A stretch of 64,000 bases of DNA from positions 62,001-126,000 of the forward strand of contig JALNWQ010000010.1 of assembly GCA_023230855.1 (NCBI GenBank), written 5' to 3'. The position numbers and the translations under genes were made by a program. Shown here in pieces: positions 8,534 through 16,787 of the stretch. The stretch is from Solirubrobacteraceae bacterium (lineage in GTDB: Bacteria > Actinomycetota > Thermoleophilia > Solirubrobacterales > Solirubrobacteraceae). The notes below the pieces were generated by a model. That model worked only from the letters and a program-made list of their open reading frames with translations. It ran no database searches and was not told the origin of the DNA. The first letter of the stretch is position 1. Each line of letters begins with the position of its first letter.

Positions 8534-8579
8534 TCGCGGTTCGCCCCCTTCCCGATCTCCCGACCCGAGCCCGAACTCG

Positions 8580-9851
8580 ATGACCCGCATCCTCACCGGC
8601 GCGCTCACCGTCCCGGAGGTCCGCAAGAAGCTCCTCTTCATGCTCGCGATGCTGGCGCTGTACCGCGTCGGCGCGCAGATCCCCGTGCCGGGCGTCTCGG
8701 CCGAGGGCGTGCGCGAGCTGCAGGACAACGCGGCGTTCCAGGGCGGCGCCCTCCAGCTCCTCAACGTCTTCTCCGGCGGCGCGCTGAGCCAGATCGCGCT
8801 GTTCGCGCTCGGCATCATGCCGTACATCACGGCATCGATCGTGATGCAGCTCCTCCAGGTCGTCGTGCCGTCGCTGGAGAAGCTCAAGCAGGAAGGCGAG
8901 ATCGGCCAGAAGCGCATCACGCAGTACACGCGCTACCTCACCGTCGCGCTCGCCGCCGGCCAGTCCGTCGGCTACGTGTTCCTCTTCAAGAGCTTCGAGA
9001 GCGGCTCGACCCCGCTGATCGAGAACTTCAACGCCGGCGCGGTGGTGATGATCGCGGTGTCGCTCACCGCGGGCGCGATCATCGTCATGTGGCTGGGAGA
9101 GCTCATCACCCAGCGCGGCGTGGGCAACGGCATGTCGCTCATGATCTTCGCCTCGATCGTCAGTGGCCTGCCCAACGGCGTGTCGGCCTGGTGGAACAGC
9201 TCGGACCAGGTCTTCCAGCTCATCCTGCCGTTCCTCATCGTGGCCGTCATCGCCGCGGTGGTGTTCGTCCAGGAGGGACAGCGCCGGATCCCGATCCAGT
9301 ACGCCAAGCGCGTCATCGGCCGTCGTATGAGCGGCGGGGGGCAGACCTACCTGCCGTTGAAGGTCAACATGGCCAACGTCATCCCGGTCATCTTCGCCGC
9401 GTCGATCATGGCGATTCCGCCGACGGTCGCCCAGTTCGTGACGCAGGATCCGAACAACTCCGTGCAGGAGTTCCTGCGGCCCGGCAGCGCGACCTACATC
9501 GGTGGCGAGTCGCTCTTCATCATCGTCTTCACGTACTTCTACACGGCGGTCACGTTCAACCCCGTCGAGCAGGCCGACAACCTGAAGAAGTACGGCGGCT
9601 TCATCCCGGGCGTCCGTCCGGGACGGCCCACCGCGGAGTTCCTCGACCGTGTGCTCGCGCGCCTGACGTTCCCCGGCGCGCTGTACCTCGCGGCCGTGGC
9701 GGCGCTGCCGTCCATCCTCTTCAGCCAGACGACGCAGGGCTTCGCCTTCGGCGGCGTGTCGATCCTCATCGTGGTCGGCGTGGCCCTGGACACCGTGAAG
9801 CAGATCGAGGCGCAGCTGATGATGCGCAACTACGAGGGCTTCCTCAAGTGA
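8580..9851 (+). CDS. secY: Protein translocase subunit SecY
   Basis: A 423-residue polytopic membrane protein with the SecY layout of ten helices. Family marks include 'VPEVRKKLLFMLAMLALYRV' at the N terminus, the plug-region 'PVPGVSAEG', 'FALGIMPYITASIVMQLL', and 'GQKRITQYTRYLTVALA'. The cytosolic C5 loop reads 'VEQADNLKKYGGFIPGVRPG'. SecY forms the Sec channel with SecE and SecG. It is followed 22 bp later by adk, the classical spc order. Confidence 0.97.
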   Translation: MTRILTGALTVPEVRKKLLFMLAMLALYRVGAQIPVPGVSAEGVRELQDNAAFQGGALQLLNVFSGGALSQIALFALGIMPYITASIVMQLLQVVVPSLEKLKQEGEIGQKRITQYTRYLTVALAAGQSVGYVFLFKSFESGSTPLIENFNAGAVVMIAVSLTAGAIIVMWLGELITQRGVGNGMSLMIFASIVSGLPNGVSAWWNSSDQVFQLILPFLIVAVIAAVVFVQEGQRRIPIQYAKRVIGRRMSGGGQTYLPLKVNMANVIPVIFAASIMAIPPTVAQFVTQDPNNSVQEFLRPGSATYIGGESLFIIVFTYFYTAVTFNPVEQADNLKKYGGFIPGVRPGRPTAEFLDRVLARLTFPGALYLAAVAALPSILFSQTTQGFAFGGVSILIVVGVALDTVKQIEAQLMMRNYEGFLK

Positions 9852-9873
9852 TCCGTGGGAGGACCGCAACCGC

Positions 9874-10545
9874 ATGACCGAGTTGAACCTGATCCTGCTC
9901 GGCCCTCCAGGGGCCGGCAAGGGAACGCAGGGCGAGCGCCTGACCTCGGCGCAGCCGCTCGAGTACGTCGTCACCGGCGAGATCCTCCGCGCGGCCGTCC
10001 GTGAGCGCAGCGAGCTCGGCCTCAAGGCGAAGGGCTTCATGGACGCCGGCGAGCTCGTGCCCGACGAGCTCGTCATCGACCTCATCCTCGAGCGCGTCCG
10101 CGGCGAGGCGGCCTCGGACGGGTTCGTCCTCGACGGATTCCCCAGGACCATCGCCCAGGGGGAGGCGCTCGACGCCGCCCTCGCGCAGCTCGGACGCGAC
10201 CTCAACGGCGCGCTCCTCATCGAGGTCCCGGACGAGGAGATCGTCCGGCGGCTGTCGGGGCGTCGCGTGTCGCAGAGCGGCCGCGTCTACCACGTCGAGT
10301 TCGACCCGCCCAAGGTGGAGGGGAAGGACGACGTCGACGGGACGGACCTCATCCAGCGCGACGACGACAAGCCGGACACGATCCGCAAGCGGTTGTCCGT
10401 GTACCACGCCCAGACCGCGCCGCTCATCGGGTACTACGAGGAGCGGGGCCTGCTCCACCGGTTCGACGGCACGCTGGGGGTCGACGAGGTCGCGGACCAC
10501 GTCGCCAAGACGGTGTCGACGCTGCGACTCGAGGACGACGTCTGA
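9874..10545 (+). CDS. adk: Adenylate kinase
   Basis: Adenylate kinase catalyses ATP + AMP = 2 ADP. The 223 residues include the P-loop 'LLGPPGAGKGTQGERL', the AMP-binding 'DGFPRTIAQGEALD', and a full-length LID domain ('SGRVYHVEFDPPKVEGKDD'). The LID lacks the four zinc-binding cysteines found in some Gram-positive enzymes. A strong Shine-Dalgarno (GTGGGAGGA) precedes the ATG. Its place between secY and map is standard. Confidence 0.97.
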   Translation: MTELNLILLGPPGAGKGTQGERLTSAQPLEYVVTGEILRAAVRERSELGLKAKGFMDAGELVPDELVIDLILERVRGEAASDGFVLDGFPRTIAQGEALDAALAQLGRDLNGALLIEVPDEEIVRRLSGRRVSQSGRVYHVEFDPPKVEGKDDVDGTDLIQRDDDKPDTIRKRLSVYHAQTAPLIGYYEERGLLHRFDGTLGVDEVADHVAKTVSTLRLEDDV

Positions 10546-10609
10546 TCGGGCGTGGGGTCGCCGGTCCGGGCCGCCGCCCGGGCCGCCGCCGGCCCACGCC
10601 CCGGTGGCC

Positions 10610-11407
10610 ATGGCCGTCCGCCTGAAGACGCCCGAGCAGATCGAGGCGGTCGCCGAAGCCGGTGCGGTGGTGGCGCGCGTCCTCGACGAGCTCGCGGCCC
10701 TCGTCGTCCCCGGGACGACGACGATGGACCTCGATGCCCACGCGCGCGCCCTCATCGCCGAGGCCGGCGGCGTGCCGTCGTTCCTCGGCTACGGCGGCGC
10801 GCCGGGCATCAGGCCGTTCCCGGCGGCGATCTGCGCGTCGCCCAACGACCTCGTCGTGCACGGGTTCCCCGACCACGCGCCGCTCGAGGACGGAGACCTG
10901 TTGTCGATCGACGTCGGCGTCACCCTCGACGGCTGGGTCGCGGACGCCGCCCGCACCGTGTTCGTCGGGGAGCCCGGACTGGCGGACCGCCTGCTCGTCG
11001 AGACGGCGGACGCCGCGCTCGACGCCGCGATCGCGCGCTGCGTCCCGGGCGGGCGGATCGGCGACATCGGCGACGCGGTCGAGTCACGGGCCCGTGCCGC
11101 CGGCCTGGGCGTCTTCCCGTCGCTGATCGGCCACGGCGTCGGGTTCGCGCTCCACGAGGACCCGCAGGTCCCCAACGTCGGTCGGCGCGGGAGCGGTCGC
11201 GTGATCGAGCCGGGCCTCGTCATCGCCGTCGAGCCGATGCTGAGCCTCGGCGGGGTCGGACTGCGCACCGCCCGGGACGGCTGGTCGATCTTCACGACCG
11301 ACGGCGCGCGGGCGACGCACACCGAGGTCACGGTCGCGGTGACCGCGGACGGGCCACGGGTGCTGACGCCCTGGGGCGGGCGCTGGCGCGCCGACGGTCG
11401 GCCCTGA
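10610..11407 (+). CDS. map: Methionine aminopeptidase, type I
   Basis: This enzyme removes the initiator Met from nascent proteins using two metal ions. The ATG at 10610 gives 265 residues, starting 'MAVRLKTPEQIEAVAEAGAV'. Metal ligands of the pita-bread fold are visible: Asp in 'LLSIDVGVTLDGWVADAART', His in 'LIGHGVGFALHEDPQVPN', Glu in 'GLVIAVEPMLS' and Glu in 'THTEVTVAV'. The 64-bp gap after adk is GC-rich, and no good Shine-Dalgarno is seen. infA, often next, is absent. Confidence 0.96.
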   Translation: MAVRLKTPEQIEAVAEAGAVVARVLDELAALVVPGTTTMDLDAHARALIAEAGGVPSFLGYGGAPGIRPFPAAICASPNDLVVHGFPDHAPLEDGDLLSIDVGVTLDGWVADAARTVFVGEPGLADRLLVETADAALDAAIARCVPGGRIGDIGDAVESRARAAGLGVFPSLIGHGVGFALHEDPQVPNVGRRGSGRVIEPGLVIAVEPMLSLGGVGLRTARDGWSIFTTDGARATHTEVTVAVTADGPRVLTPWGGRWRADGRP

Positions 11408-11657
11408 GCGTCCCGCGGCGCTCCGCGCGGCCCGGCCGTTCCCCCGTCGCACGGCGGGTGGACGACGGCGCGCACGGCGTGGTGCTAGATTCCTCGGTCC
11501 GCTCCGGGGCCGCGCCGCGTGCCACGGATGCTGTCTGGTAACGTGCCGAATCTGCGCGTGAGGCGACCCGAGGGTCGACGCACGCCACAGCGGCTGGTAG
11601 CGAGGGCTTCGCGACCATCAGAGCCAGACCGTTGGTCAGCGAGTCGAGAAAGGCACC
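11408..11657 (+). promoter_or_regulatory. Gap between map and rpmJ with candidate promoter; no infA
   Basis: This 250-bp stretch sits where infA would normally be, but no frame translates to the IF-1 OB fold. It contains an extended -10-like TGCTAGATT (TAGATT at 11486-11491) and a second TAACGT at 11539-11544 preceded by TGG, without convincing -35 boxes. A purine-rich Shine-Dalgarno (GAGAAAGG, 11646-11653) lies just before rpmJ. It probably carries the promoter of the alpha operon. Confidence 0.45.
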
Positions 11658-11771
11658 ATGAAGGTACGACCGTCGGTCAAGCCGATGTGCGAGAAGTGCA
11701 AGGTCATCCGCCGCAATGGTGCGGTTCTGGTCATCTGCCAGAACCCCCGTCACAAGCAGCGGCAGGGCTGA
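11658..11771 (+). CDS. rpmJ: 50S ribosomal protein L36 (zinc-binding form)
   Basis: A 37-residue protein with the full L36 pattern: 'MKVRPSVKPMCEKCKVIRRN' followed by 'VICQNPRHKQRQG'. The Cys-x2-Cys and Cys-x4-His ligands are intact, so this is the zinc (C+) form. A clear GAGAAAGG ribosome binding site precedes the ATG. rpsM follows after 2 bp. Confidence 0.97.
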   Translation: MKVRPSVKPMCEKCKVIRRNGAVLVICQNPRHKQRQG

Positions 11772-11773
11772 TC

Positions 11774-12157
11774 ATGGCTCGCATCTCCGGCATCAACATC
11801 CCGCTCAACAAGCGGATCGAGATCGGACTGACCTACATCTACGGGATCGGTCGCTCCAGCTCGAACGAGATCCTCGCCGCCACGGGCATCGACCGTGACA
11901 CGCGCGTGCGGGACCTCACCGAGGAGCAGGTCGCCGCGCTGCGCGACCACATCGACCGCGAGGTCGTCGTCGAGGGCGATCTTCGCCGTGAGCGCTCCCA
12001 GGCCGTCAAGCGCCTGATGGAGATCGGCTGCTACCGCGGTCTCCGCCACCGTCGCAACCTCCCGGTTCGCGGCCAGAAGACGAAGACCAACGCGCGGACC
12101 CGCAAGGGCCCCAAGCGCATGCCGACCGCGGGCAAGAAGAAGCCCGGCAAGAAGTAG
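11774..12157 (+). CDS. rpsM: 30S ribosomal protein S13
   Basis: A 127-residue S13 beginning 'MARISGINIPLNKRIEIGLT', with the helix-two-turn-helix 'YIYGIGRSSSNEILAATGI' and the very basic end 'RGQKTKTNARTRKGPKR' plus a Lys-rich tail. S13 contacts L5 and L31 across the subunit interface (bridge B1) and the P-site tRNA. The ATG at 11774 follows rpmJ by 2 bp; longer in-frame starts would overlap rpmJ. Confidence 0.98.
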   Translation: MARISGINIPLNKRIEIGLTYIYGIGRSSSNEILAATGIDRDTRVRDLTEEQVAALRDHIDREVVVEGDLRRERSQAVKRLMEIGCYRGLRHRRNLPVRGQKTKTNARTRKGPKRMPTAGKKKPGKK

Positions 12158-12178
12158 CACGGGAGTCATCCAGAAACC

Positions 12179-12574
12179 ATGCCCGCCCCCAAGCGCCCCG
12201 CGCGCGGCCGCCGCAAGCCGAAGAAGAACATCCCGGTCGGCCAGGCCCACATCAAGACGAGCTTCAACAACACGATCGTCTCCCTGACCGACAAGGACGG
12301 GAACGTCATCGCCTGGGAGTCCGCCGGCGGCGCCGGGTTCAAGGGCTCGCGCAAGTCGACGCCGTTCGCCGCGCAGGTCACCGCCGACTCGGCCGCCCGC
12401 AAGGGCATCGAGCAGGGCCTGGAGAAGGTCGAGGTCTTCGTCAAGGGCCCCGGATCGGGCCGCGACACCGCGATCCGGTCGCTGCAGGCCGCCGGCCTGG
12501 AGATCACGACCGTCCGCGACGTGACGCCCCAGGCCCACAACGGCTGCCGCCCCAAGAAGCGCCGCCGGGTCTGA
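12179..12574 (+). CDS. rpsK: 30S ribosomal protein S11
   Basis: A 131-residue S11. The core reads 'GQAHIKTSFNNTIVSLTDKD', 'GAGFKGSRKSTPFAAQ' and 'GPGSGRDTAIRSLQAAGLEI', ending 'VTPQAHNGCRPKKRRRV', all diagnostic. S11 lies on the 30S platform near the mRNA exit. It is followed not by rpsD, as in most actinobacteria, but by a 121-bp gap and then rpoA. Confidence 0.98.
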   Translation: MPAPKRPARGRRKPKKNIPVGQAHIKTSFNNTIVSLTDKDGNVIAWESAGGAGFKGSRKSTPFAAQVTADSAARKGIEQGLEKVEVFVKGPGSGRDTAIRSLQAAGLEITTVRDVTPQAHNGCRPKKRRRV

Positions 12575-12594
12575 TCCCGCAGCAGCCGCGCACC

Positions 12595-12634
12595 ACCCCC
12601 TCCGTGGGCAGGGGGGTCGGGCCCCGGCCCGACC
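12595..12634 (+). promoter_or_regulatory. Two overlapping hairpins between rpsK and rpoA
   Basis: ACCCCC(T) at 12595-12601 can pair with AGGGGGGT at 12610-12617. Separately, GGTCGGGCC at 12615-12623 pairs perfectly with GGCCCGACC at 12626-12634. The two stems share bases 12615-12617, so only one can form fully at a time. There is no U-tract. The arrangement looks like a switch or attenuator that could adjust rpoA against ribosomal protein output. Confidence 0.4.
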
Positions 12635-12695
12635 GACGCCCACACCGCGCCCGTCCGCCCCGCGGCGCACGTCTTCCGACGAAGCAAGGACCCTG

Positions 12696-13655
12696 ATGCT
12701 CGACTACACGACCCCCGGAATCTCCCACCAGTCCATCGAGGACAACCGGGGCACCTTCACCATCGAGCCCCTCGAGCGCGGCTTCGGCTACACGTTCGGC
12801 AACTCGCTCCGTCGCGTGCTGCTGAGCTTCCTCTCCGGCGCCGCGGTGACGAACGTCCGGATCGAGGGCGTCGCCCACGAGTTCACGACGCTCGAGGGCG
12901 TCAGCGAGGACGTCACCGACATCGTCCTCAACCTCAAGGCGCTCGTCTGCCGGATGCACTCCGACGCCAGCGAGGTCGAGGCCCCGCTCGTGGCGGAGGG
13001 CCCCGGCGAGGTCACGGCGAAGGACATCGACCTGCCGGCCGGCGTCGAGATCCTCAACCCGGACGCGCACATCGCGACGCTCGAGGCGGGGACGAAGCTC
13101 GAGGTCTACCTGACCATCGGTCAGGGCCGCGGCTACCGCTCGGCGGACGACAACAAGACCCTCGACCAGCCGATCGGCGTCATCCCGATCGACTCGATCT
13201 TCTCGCCGATCAAGCGCGTCGCCTACCGCGTCGAGCCGGCCCGCGTCGGGCAGCGCACCGACTTCGACGAGCTGACGCTCGACATCGAGACCAACGGCGC
13301 GATCGAGCCGGGCGAGGCCCTGCGCGAGGCGTCCGAGATCCTCATCCAGCAGCTCGCCGTGTTCACCGACCCGGACCGGGTCGAGGAGCTCCGCGCGTCG
13401 ATCGGCGGCGAGCTCGAGGACGGGCTCGTCGGCGAGGGCGCGTTCGGCGACCCGGCCGACGAGATGATGATCGAGGAGCTCGAGCTCGGCGTCCGCTCGT
13501 ACAACTGCCTCAAGCGCGCCGGCATCCAGACCGTGGGCGACCTGACCTCGAAGACCGAGGCCGAGCTCGCCGCCATCCCGAACTTCGGCCGCAAGTCGAT
13601 CGACGAGGTCGTCGAGACGCTCGCCGCGCGGGGCTACGGCCTCCGCGACGAGTAG
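12696..13655 (+). CDS. rpoA: DNA-directed RNA polymerase subunit alpha
   Basis: A 319-residue alpha subunit. The N-terminal dimerisation domain includes 'TFTIEPLERGFGYTFGNSLR' and 'GEVTAKDIDLPAGVEILNPD'. The C-terminal domain that binds UP elements and activators includes 'LELGVRSYNCLKRAGIQTVG' and 'LAAIPNFGRKSIDEVVETLA'. It lies in its normal place before rplQ. A GAAGCAAGGA ribosome binding site precedes the ATG. Confidence 0.98.
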   Translation: MLDYTTPGISHQSIEDNRGTFTIEPLERGFGYTFGNSLRRVLLSFLSGAAVTNVRIEGVAHEFTTLEGVSEDVTDIVLNLKALVCRMHSDASEVEAPLVAEGPGEVTAKDIDLPAGVEILNPDAHIATLEAGTKLEVYLTIGQGRGYRSADDNKTLDQPIGVIPIDSIFSPIKRVAYRVEPARVGQRTDFDELTLDIETNGAIEPGEALREASEILIQQLAVFTDPDRVEELRASIGGELEDGLVGEGAFGDPADEMMIEELELGVRSYNCLKRAGIQTVGDLTSKTEAELAAIPNFGRKSIDEVVETLAARGYGLRDE

Positions 13656-13692
13656 CCCGTCGCCGCTCGACCGCTCCCACAGGACTGATCCC

Positions 13693-14046
13693 ATGCGTCA
13701 TCAGAAGACCCGCCACAAGCTCAGCCGCGACAGCTCGCACCGCAAGGCGCTGCTGCGCAACCTCTGCAAGGAGGTCATCGAGCACGAGCGGATCCAGACG
13801 ACCGAGGCCAAGGCCAAGGCGCTGAAGCCCGAGATCGAGAAGCTCATCACCCTCGCCAAGCGCGGTGACCTGCACGCCCGCCGCCAGGCGCTGTCGGCGC
13901 TGGGGCAGGACAAGTTCTCGGTCCACAAGCTGTTCGAGGACATCGCGCCCCGCTACCAGGAGCGTCCCGGCGGCTACACCCGCATCCTCAAGCTCGGGCC
14001 GCGCAAGAGCGACGCGACCGAGATCGTGCTCATCGAGCTCGTCTGA
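13693..14046 (+). CDS. rplQ: 50S ribosomal protein L17
   Basis: A 117-residue L17 with the unmistakable N terminus 'MRHQKTRHKLSRDSSHRKAL' and block 'LCKEVIEHERIQTTEAKAKA'. The C terminus 'RYQERPGGYTRILKLGPRKS' is also conserved. L17 sits near the tunnel exit. It is the last gene of the superoperon and is followed by a strong hairpin. Confidence 0.98.
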   Translation: MRHQKTRHKLSRDSSHRKALLRNLCKEVIEHERIQTTEAKAKALKPEIEKLITLAKRGDLHARRQALSALGQDKFSVHKLFEDIAPRYQERPGGYTRILKLGPRKSDATEIVLIELV

Positions 14047-14068
14047 GCCCACGCACCACGCCTTCGGC

Positions 14069-14102
14069 ACGACGGCCGCCCCACGGGGCGGCCGTCGTCG
14101 TT
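14069..14102 (+). terminator. Rho-independent-type terminator after rplQ
   Basis: A perfect 14-bp inverted repeat (14069-14082 and 14085-14098; arms ACGACGGCCGCCCC / GGGGCGGCCGTCGT) begins 22 bp after the rplQ stop and is followed by CGTT. The U-tract is minimal, as is common in very GC-rich genomes. It marks the end of the ribosomal superoperon. Confidence 0.7.
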
Positions 14103-14216
14103 CCGGGGTGCGGCACCGGGGCGGCGGTCTGGGCGTCCGGAACGGCGACCGCCCGGCCGCACCGGTCCCGGGGCGTGGCCGCGCGTCCGACGGGACTGCG
14201 GCAGGATGGCGGCGGC

Positions 14217-15011
14217 GTGACGAGCACCCGGTTGGAGATCGAGTACGACGGCACCGACCTCGTCGGGTGGGCGGCCCAACCCGGGGCGCGGACCGTCCAG
14301 GGCGAGCTCGAGCGGGCGCTGACCGTCGTCCGGCGCGCCGAGACGCGACTCGTCGTGGCCGGGCGGACCGACCGCGGGGTGCACGCCGCCGCGCAGGTGG
14401 CGTCCTACGACGGCGATCCGCCGGACCTCCGCGGCGTCAACGCCGTGCTGCCCCCCGACGTCGCCGTCCGGGCGGCGACGGGGCTCGATCGGCCGTTCGA
14501 CGCGCGACGGGACGCGGGGGAGCGCACCTACTGCTTCCGGATCGACGGCCGCCGGTCCCCGTCGCCGCTCACCCGCCGCCACGCGCTCTGGTGGGGGCAC
14601 CGGGTCGACGACGACCTGCTGCACGCCTGCGCGGCGCTGCTGACCGGCGAGCCGGACTTCACCGCGTTCACCCCGAGCCGCACCGATCACGTGCGCTTCC
14701 GGCGACGCATCCTGCACGCCGCGTGGCGTCGCACGGGGGACCGGCTGGAGTTCTGGATCACCGCCGATGCGTTCATGCGCCACATGAACCGGATCCTCGT
14801 CGGGACGATGCTCGAGGTGGCGGGAGGACGGCGGTCGCTGGACGCGTTCGCCGCGCTCCTGGAGGGCGCGCCCCGGGCGGCGGCGGGACCCACGTTGCCG
14901 CCGCACGGGCTCCACCTGGCCGGTGTCGGCTACCCGGACGCGCTCGGCGGGCCCGCGCGCGCCCCGCGGGGATGGGGCGTGGCCCCGTGGTGGGACGCGG
15001 ACGACGGCTAG
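14217..15011 (+). CDS. truA: tRNA pseudouridine(38-40) synthase TruA
   Basis: TruA isomerises uridines at positions 38-40 of the tRNA anticodon arm. The GTG at 14217 gives 264 residues starting 'MTSTRLEIEYDGTDLVGWAA'. The catalytic Asp lies in 'VVAGRTDRGVHAAAQVASYD', and 'DAFMRHMNRILVGTMLEVAG' is the conserved C-terminal block. An in-frame ATG at 14175 would add 14 unrelated residues. The gene follows the alpha operon, a frequent order, but behind a terminator. Its TAG stop forms part of the surE promoter. Confidence 0.93.
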   Translation: MTSTRLEIEYDGTDLVGWAAQPGARTVQGELERALTVVRRAETRLVVAGRTDRGVHAAAQVASYDGDPPDLRGVNAVLPPDVAVRAATGLDRPFDARRDAGERTYCFRIDGRRSPSPLTRRHALWWGHRVDDDLLHACAALLTGEPDFTAFTPSRTDHVRFRRRILHAAWRRTGDRLEFWITADAFMRHMNRILVGTMLEVAGGRRSLDAFAALLEGAPRAAAGPTLPPHGLHLAGVGYPDALGGPARAPRGWGVAPWWDADDG

Positions 15012-15014
15012 GCT
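15009..15014 (+). promoter_or_regulatory. surE leaderless promoter -10
   Basis: TAGGCT lies exactly 6 nt before the surE GTG start, so transcription would begin at or next to the start codon. The first three bases are the truA stop codon. No recognisable -35 is seen. Confidence 0.6.
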
Positions 15015-15020
15015 GGACCC

Positions 15021-15848
15021 GTGACCACGCGCGTCCTGCTCACGAACGACGACGGGATCCACGCCGAGGGACTGCAGGCCCTGCGCCGCGAGCTCGTGCG
15101 ACTGCCCGGCATCGACCTCGTCGTCGTGGCGCCCGACGGCAACCGGTCGGCGACCGCCCGGGCGATCACCGTCCGGCGCCCCCTCGCCGTCCGCGAGGTC
15201 CGGTTCGACGACGGCACGATCGGGGTCGAGACCGACGGCATGCCCACCGATTGCGTCCGACTCGCGTTGCACGGCATCCTCGACGGCTGGAAGCCCGACC
15301 TCGTGGTGAGCGGCGTCAACCACGGGGCCAACCTCGGCGAGGACGTGACGTACTCCGGCACCGTGGCGGCGGCCCTCGAGGCGGTCATCCACGGGCTCCC
15401 GGGCGTCGCGCTGTCGATGGCGTCCCCGCACGGCGAGTGGTCGCTGCGCCGCGAGCACGTGTGGGACTTCTCGGCCGCCGCCCAGATCGGGGCGCGGATC
15501 GTCGCCGAGCTCGACCGGGTGCCGCTACCCGACCGGACGATCCTCAACGTCAACGTGCCGCGCCGCACGCCGCTGGCGGTCGAGGTCACCCGGCTCGGGC
15601 GCCGTCGCTACCGCGACGAGCTGCAGCCGGTGGAGACGAGGCCGGACGGCACCCGCACGTTCTGGCTCTACGGCCAGGAGCACGGGTTCGACCCCACGCC
15701 CGGGACGGACCTCACCGCGATCGACGCCGGGCACGTGTCGCTCACGCCGTTGCACCTGGACCTGACGCACGAGACCGCCATGGCGCCGCTCGCCGGGCAC
15801 GGGTTCGAGGGCCTCATCGACCGGGTCGGCGAGCTCGTCGACGAGTGA
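15021..15848 (+). CDS. surE: 5'/3'-nucleotidase SurE
   Basis: SurE is a metal-dependent survival phosphatase acting on nucleoside 5'- and 3'-monophosphates. The 275 residues start at GTG with 'MTTRVLLTNDDGIHAEGL', where the Asp-Asp pair binds metal, followed by 'VVAPDGNRSATARAIT', 'DGMPTDCVRLALHG' and the Asn of 'DLVVSGVNHGANLGEDVTYS'. Length and motifs are normal for the family. It has its own promoter overlapping the end of truA and converges on the AraC gene. Confidence 0.94.
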   Translation: MTTRVLLTNDDGIHAEGLQALRRELVRLPGIDLVVVAPDGNRSATARAITVRRPLAVREVRFDDGTIGVETDGMPTDCVRLALHGILDGWKPDLVVSGVNHGANLGEDVTYSGTVAAALEAVIHGLPGVALSMASPHGEWSLRREHVWDFSAAAQIGARIVAELDRVPLPDRTILNVNVPRRTPLAVEVTRLGRRRYRDELQPVETRPDGTRTFWLYGQEHGFDPTPGTDLTAIDAGHVSLTPLHLDLTHETAMAPLAGHGFEGLIDRVGELVDE

Positions 15849-15872
15849 TGCGGTCCGCCCCGCCCGGGTCGG

Positions 15873-16787
15873 CTACGGCGCCGCGCCGCCGACGGGACGG
15901 CCGGTCACGGCCGCGTCCGCGCGCCACGCCGAGGGCGAGCGGCCGGTACGGGCGGTGAACGCCCGGGACAGCCCGGACCCGTTGGCGTAGCCCACCTCGG
16001 CCGCGATCGTCGCCAGCGGCTCGCCGCGGAGCAGTCGCCGCTGCGCGAGCGCGATCCGGTACCCGGCGAGATACGACGCCGGCGTCTCGCCCACGAGCGA
16101 CCGGAACCGCTCCGCGAAGCCGCTGCGCGACATCGCCGCCACGCGTGCCATCCGCTGCAGGGTCCACGGCTGCGCCGGATCGTCGTGGAGCGCGGTGAGC
16201 GCGGCGGCCACGCCGGGATCGGCCATCCCGCGGACGAGTCCCCGCTCGACCCCGGCGCGGTCGGGATGGTCGAACGCCCACCGCAGGAGCTGGAGCAGGA
16301 CGACCTCGAGCAGGCGCCCGGCGACGAGGGGCTGCCCGCACCGCACCCGCTCGATCTCGCCGCGCAGCAGGTCGAGCGTCGGGGCGATGCCCGGCACGTC
16401 GGCGGTCGCCACGACGAGCGACGGGGGGAACGCCCGCACGAGCGGATGGGCGTCGCCGTCGGCGAACCGGAGCGACGCGCACGTCACCGCGGGCGCGTCG
16501 ACCGGCGCGATGCGGTGCGGGAGCGCCCGGGGGAGCAGGAGGACGCTCGGTCCGGTGATCCGGACCGGCGCGGCGCCGTCGGTCGCGACGTCGGCGACGC
16601 CGCGGGAGAGGACGTGGAGGTGGCCGGCGCCCGACCCCGGCCCGGACGTGCCGTAGTGGCGCGGACGCGCCAGGGGATCGACGGCGTCGAGGAACGCGAC
16701 CTCGACCTCGAAGCGCCGCAGCAACCCCGTCAGGCGATCGACCCCGCCCGACGGGTTGGACGATGGGGTATGCATCGTGGACGGCAT
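15873..16787 (-). CDS. AraC-family transcriptional regulator with N-terminal cupin domain
   Basis: A 304-residue regulator. Residues ~15-190 resemble the Cupin_6 ligand-binding domain ('GHLHVLSRGVADVATDGAAP'). Residues ~200-300 are a double helix-turn-helix: 'PWTLQRMARVAAMSRSGFAE' and 'LATIAAEVGYANGSGLSRAF' with 'GRSPSAWRADA'. The start at 16787 could instead be the Met at 16775, four codons later. It is divergent from an AhpD/CMD-family gene 99 bp away. In this family such neighbours are often activated in response to small electrophiles or aldehydes; that assignment is inference. Confidence 0.85.
   Translation of the reverse strand: MPSTMHTPSSNPSGGVDRLTGLLRRFEVEVAFLDAVDPLARPRHYGTSGPGSGAGHLHVLSRGVADVATDGAAPVRITGPSVLLLPRALPHRIAPVDAPAVTCASLRFADGDAHPLVRAFPPSLVVATADVPGIAPTLDLLRGEIERVRCGQPLVAGRLLEVVLLQLLRWAFDHPDRAGVERGLVRGMADPGVAAALTALHDDPAQPWTLQRMARVAAMSRSGFAERFRSLVGETPASYLAGYRIALAQRRLLRGEPLATIAAEVGYANGSGLSRAFTARTGRSPSAWRADAAVTGRPVGGAAP

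Noticed and set aside
11408..11657. infA hidden between map and rpmJ
   Set aside because: None of the frames shows the IF-1 OB-fold sequence; the gap looks like a promoter/leader region.
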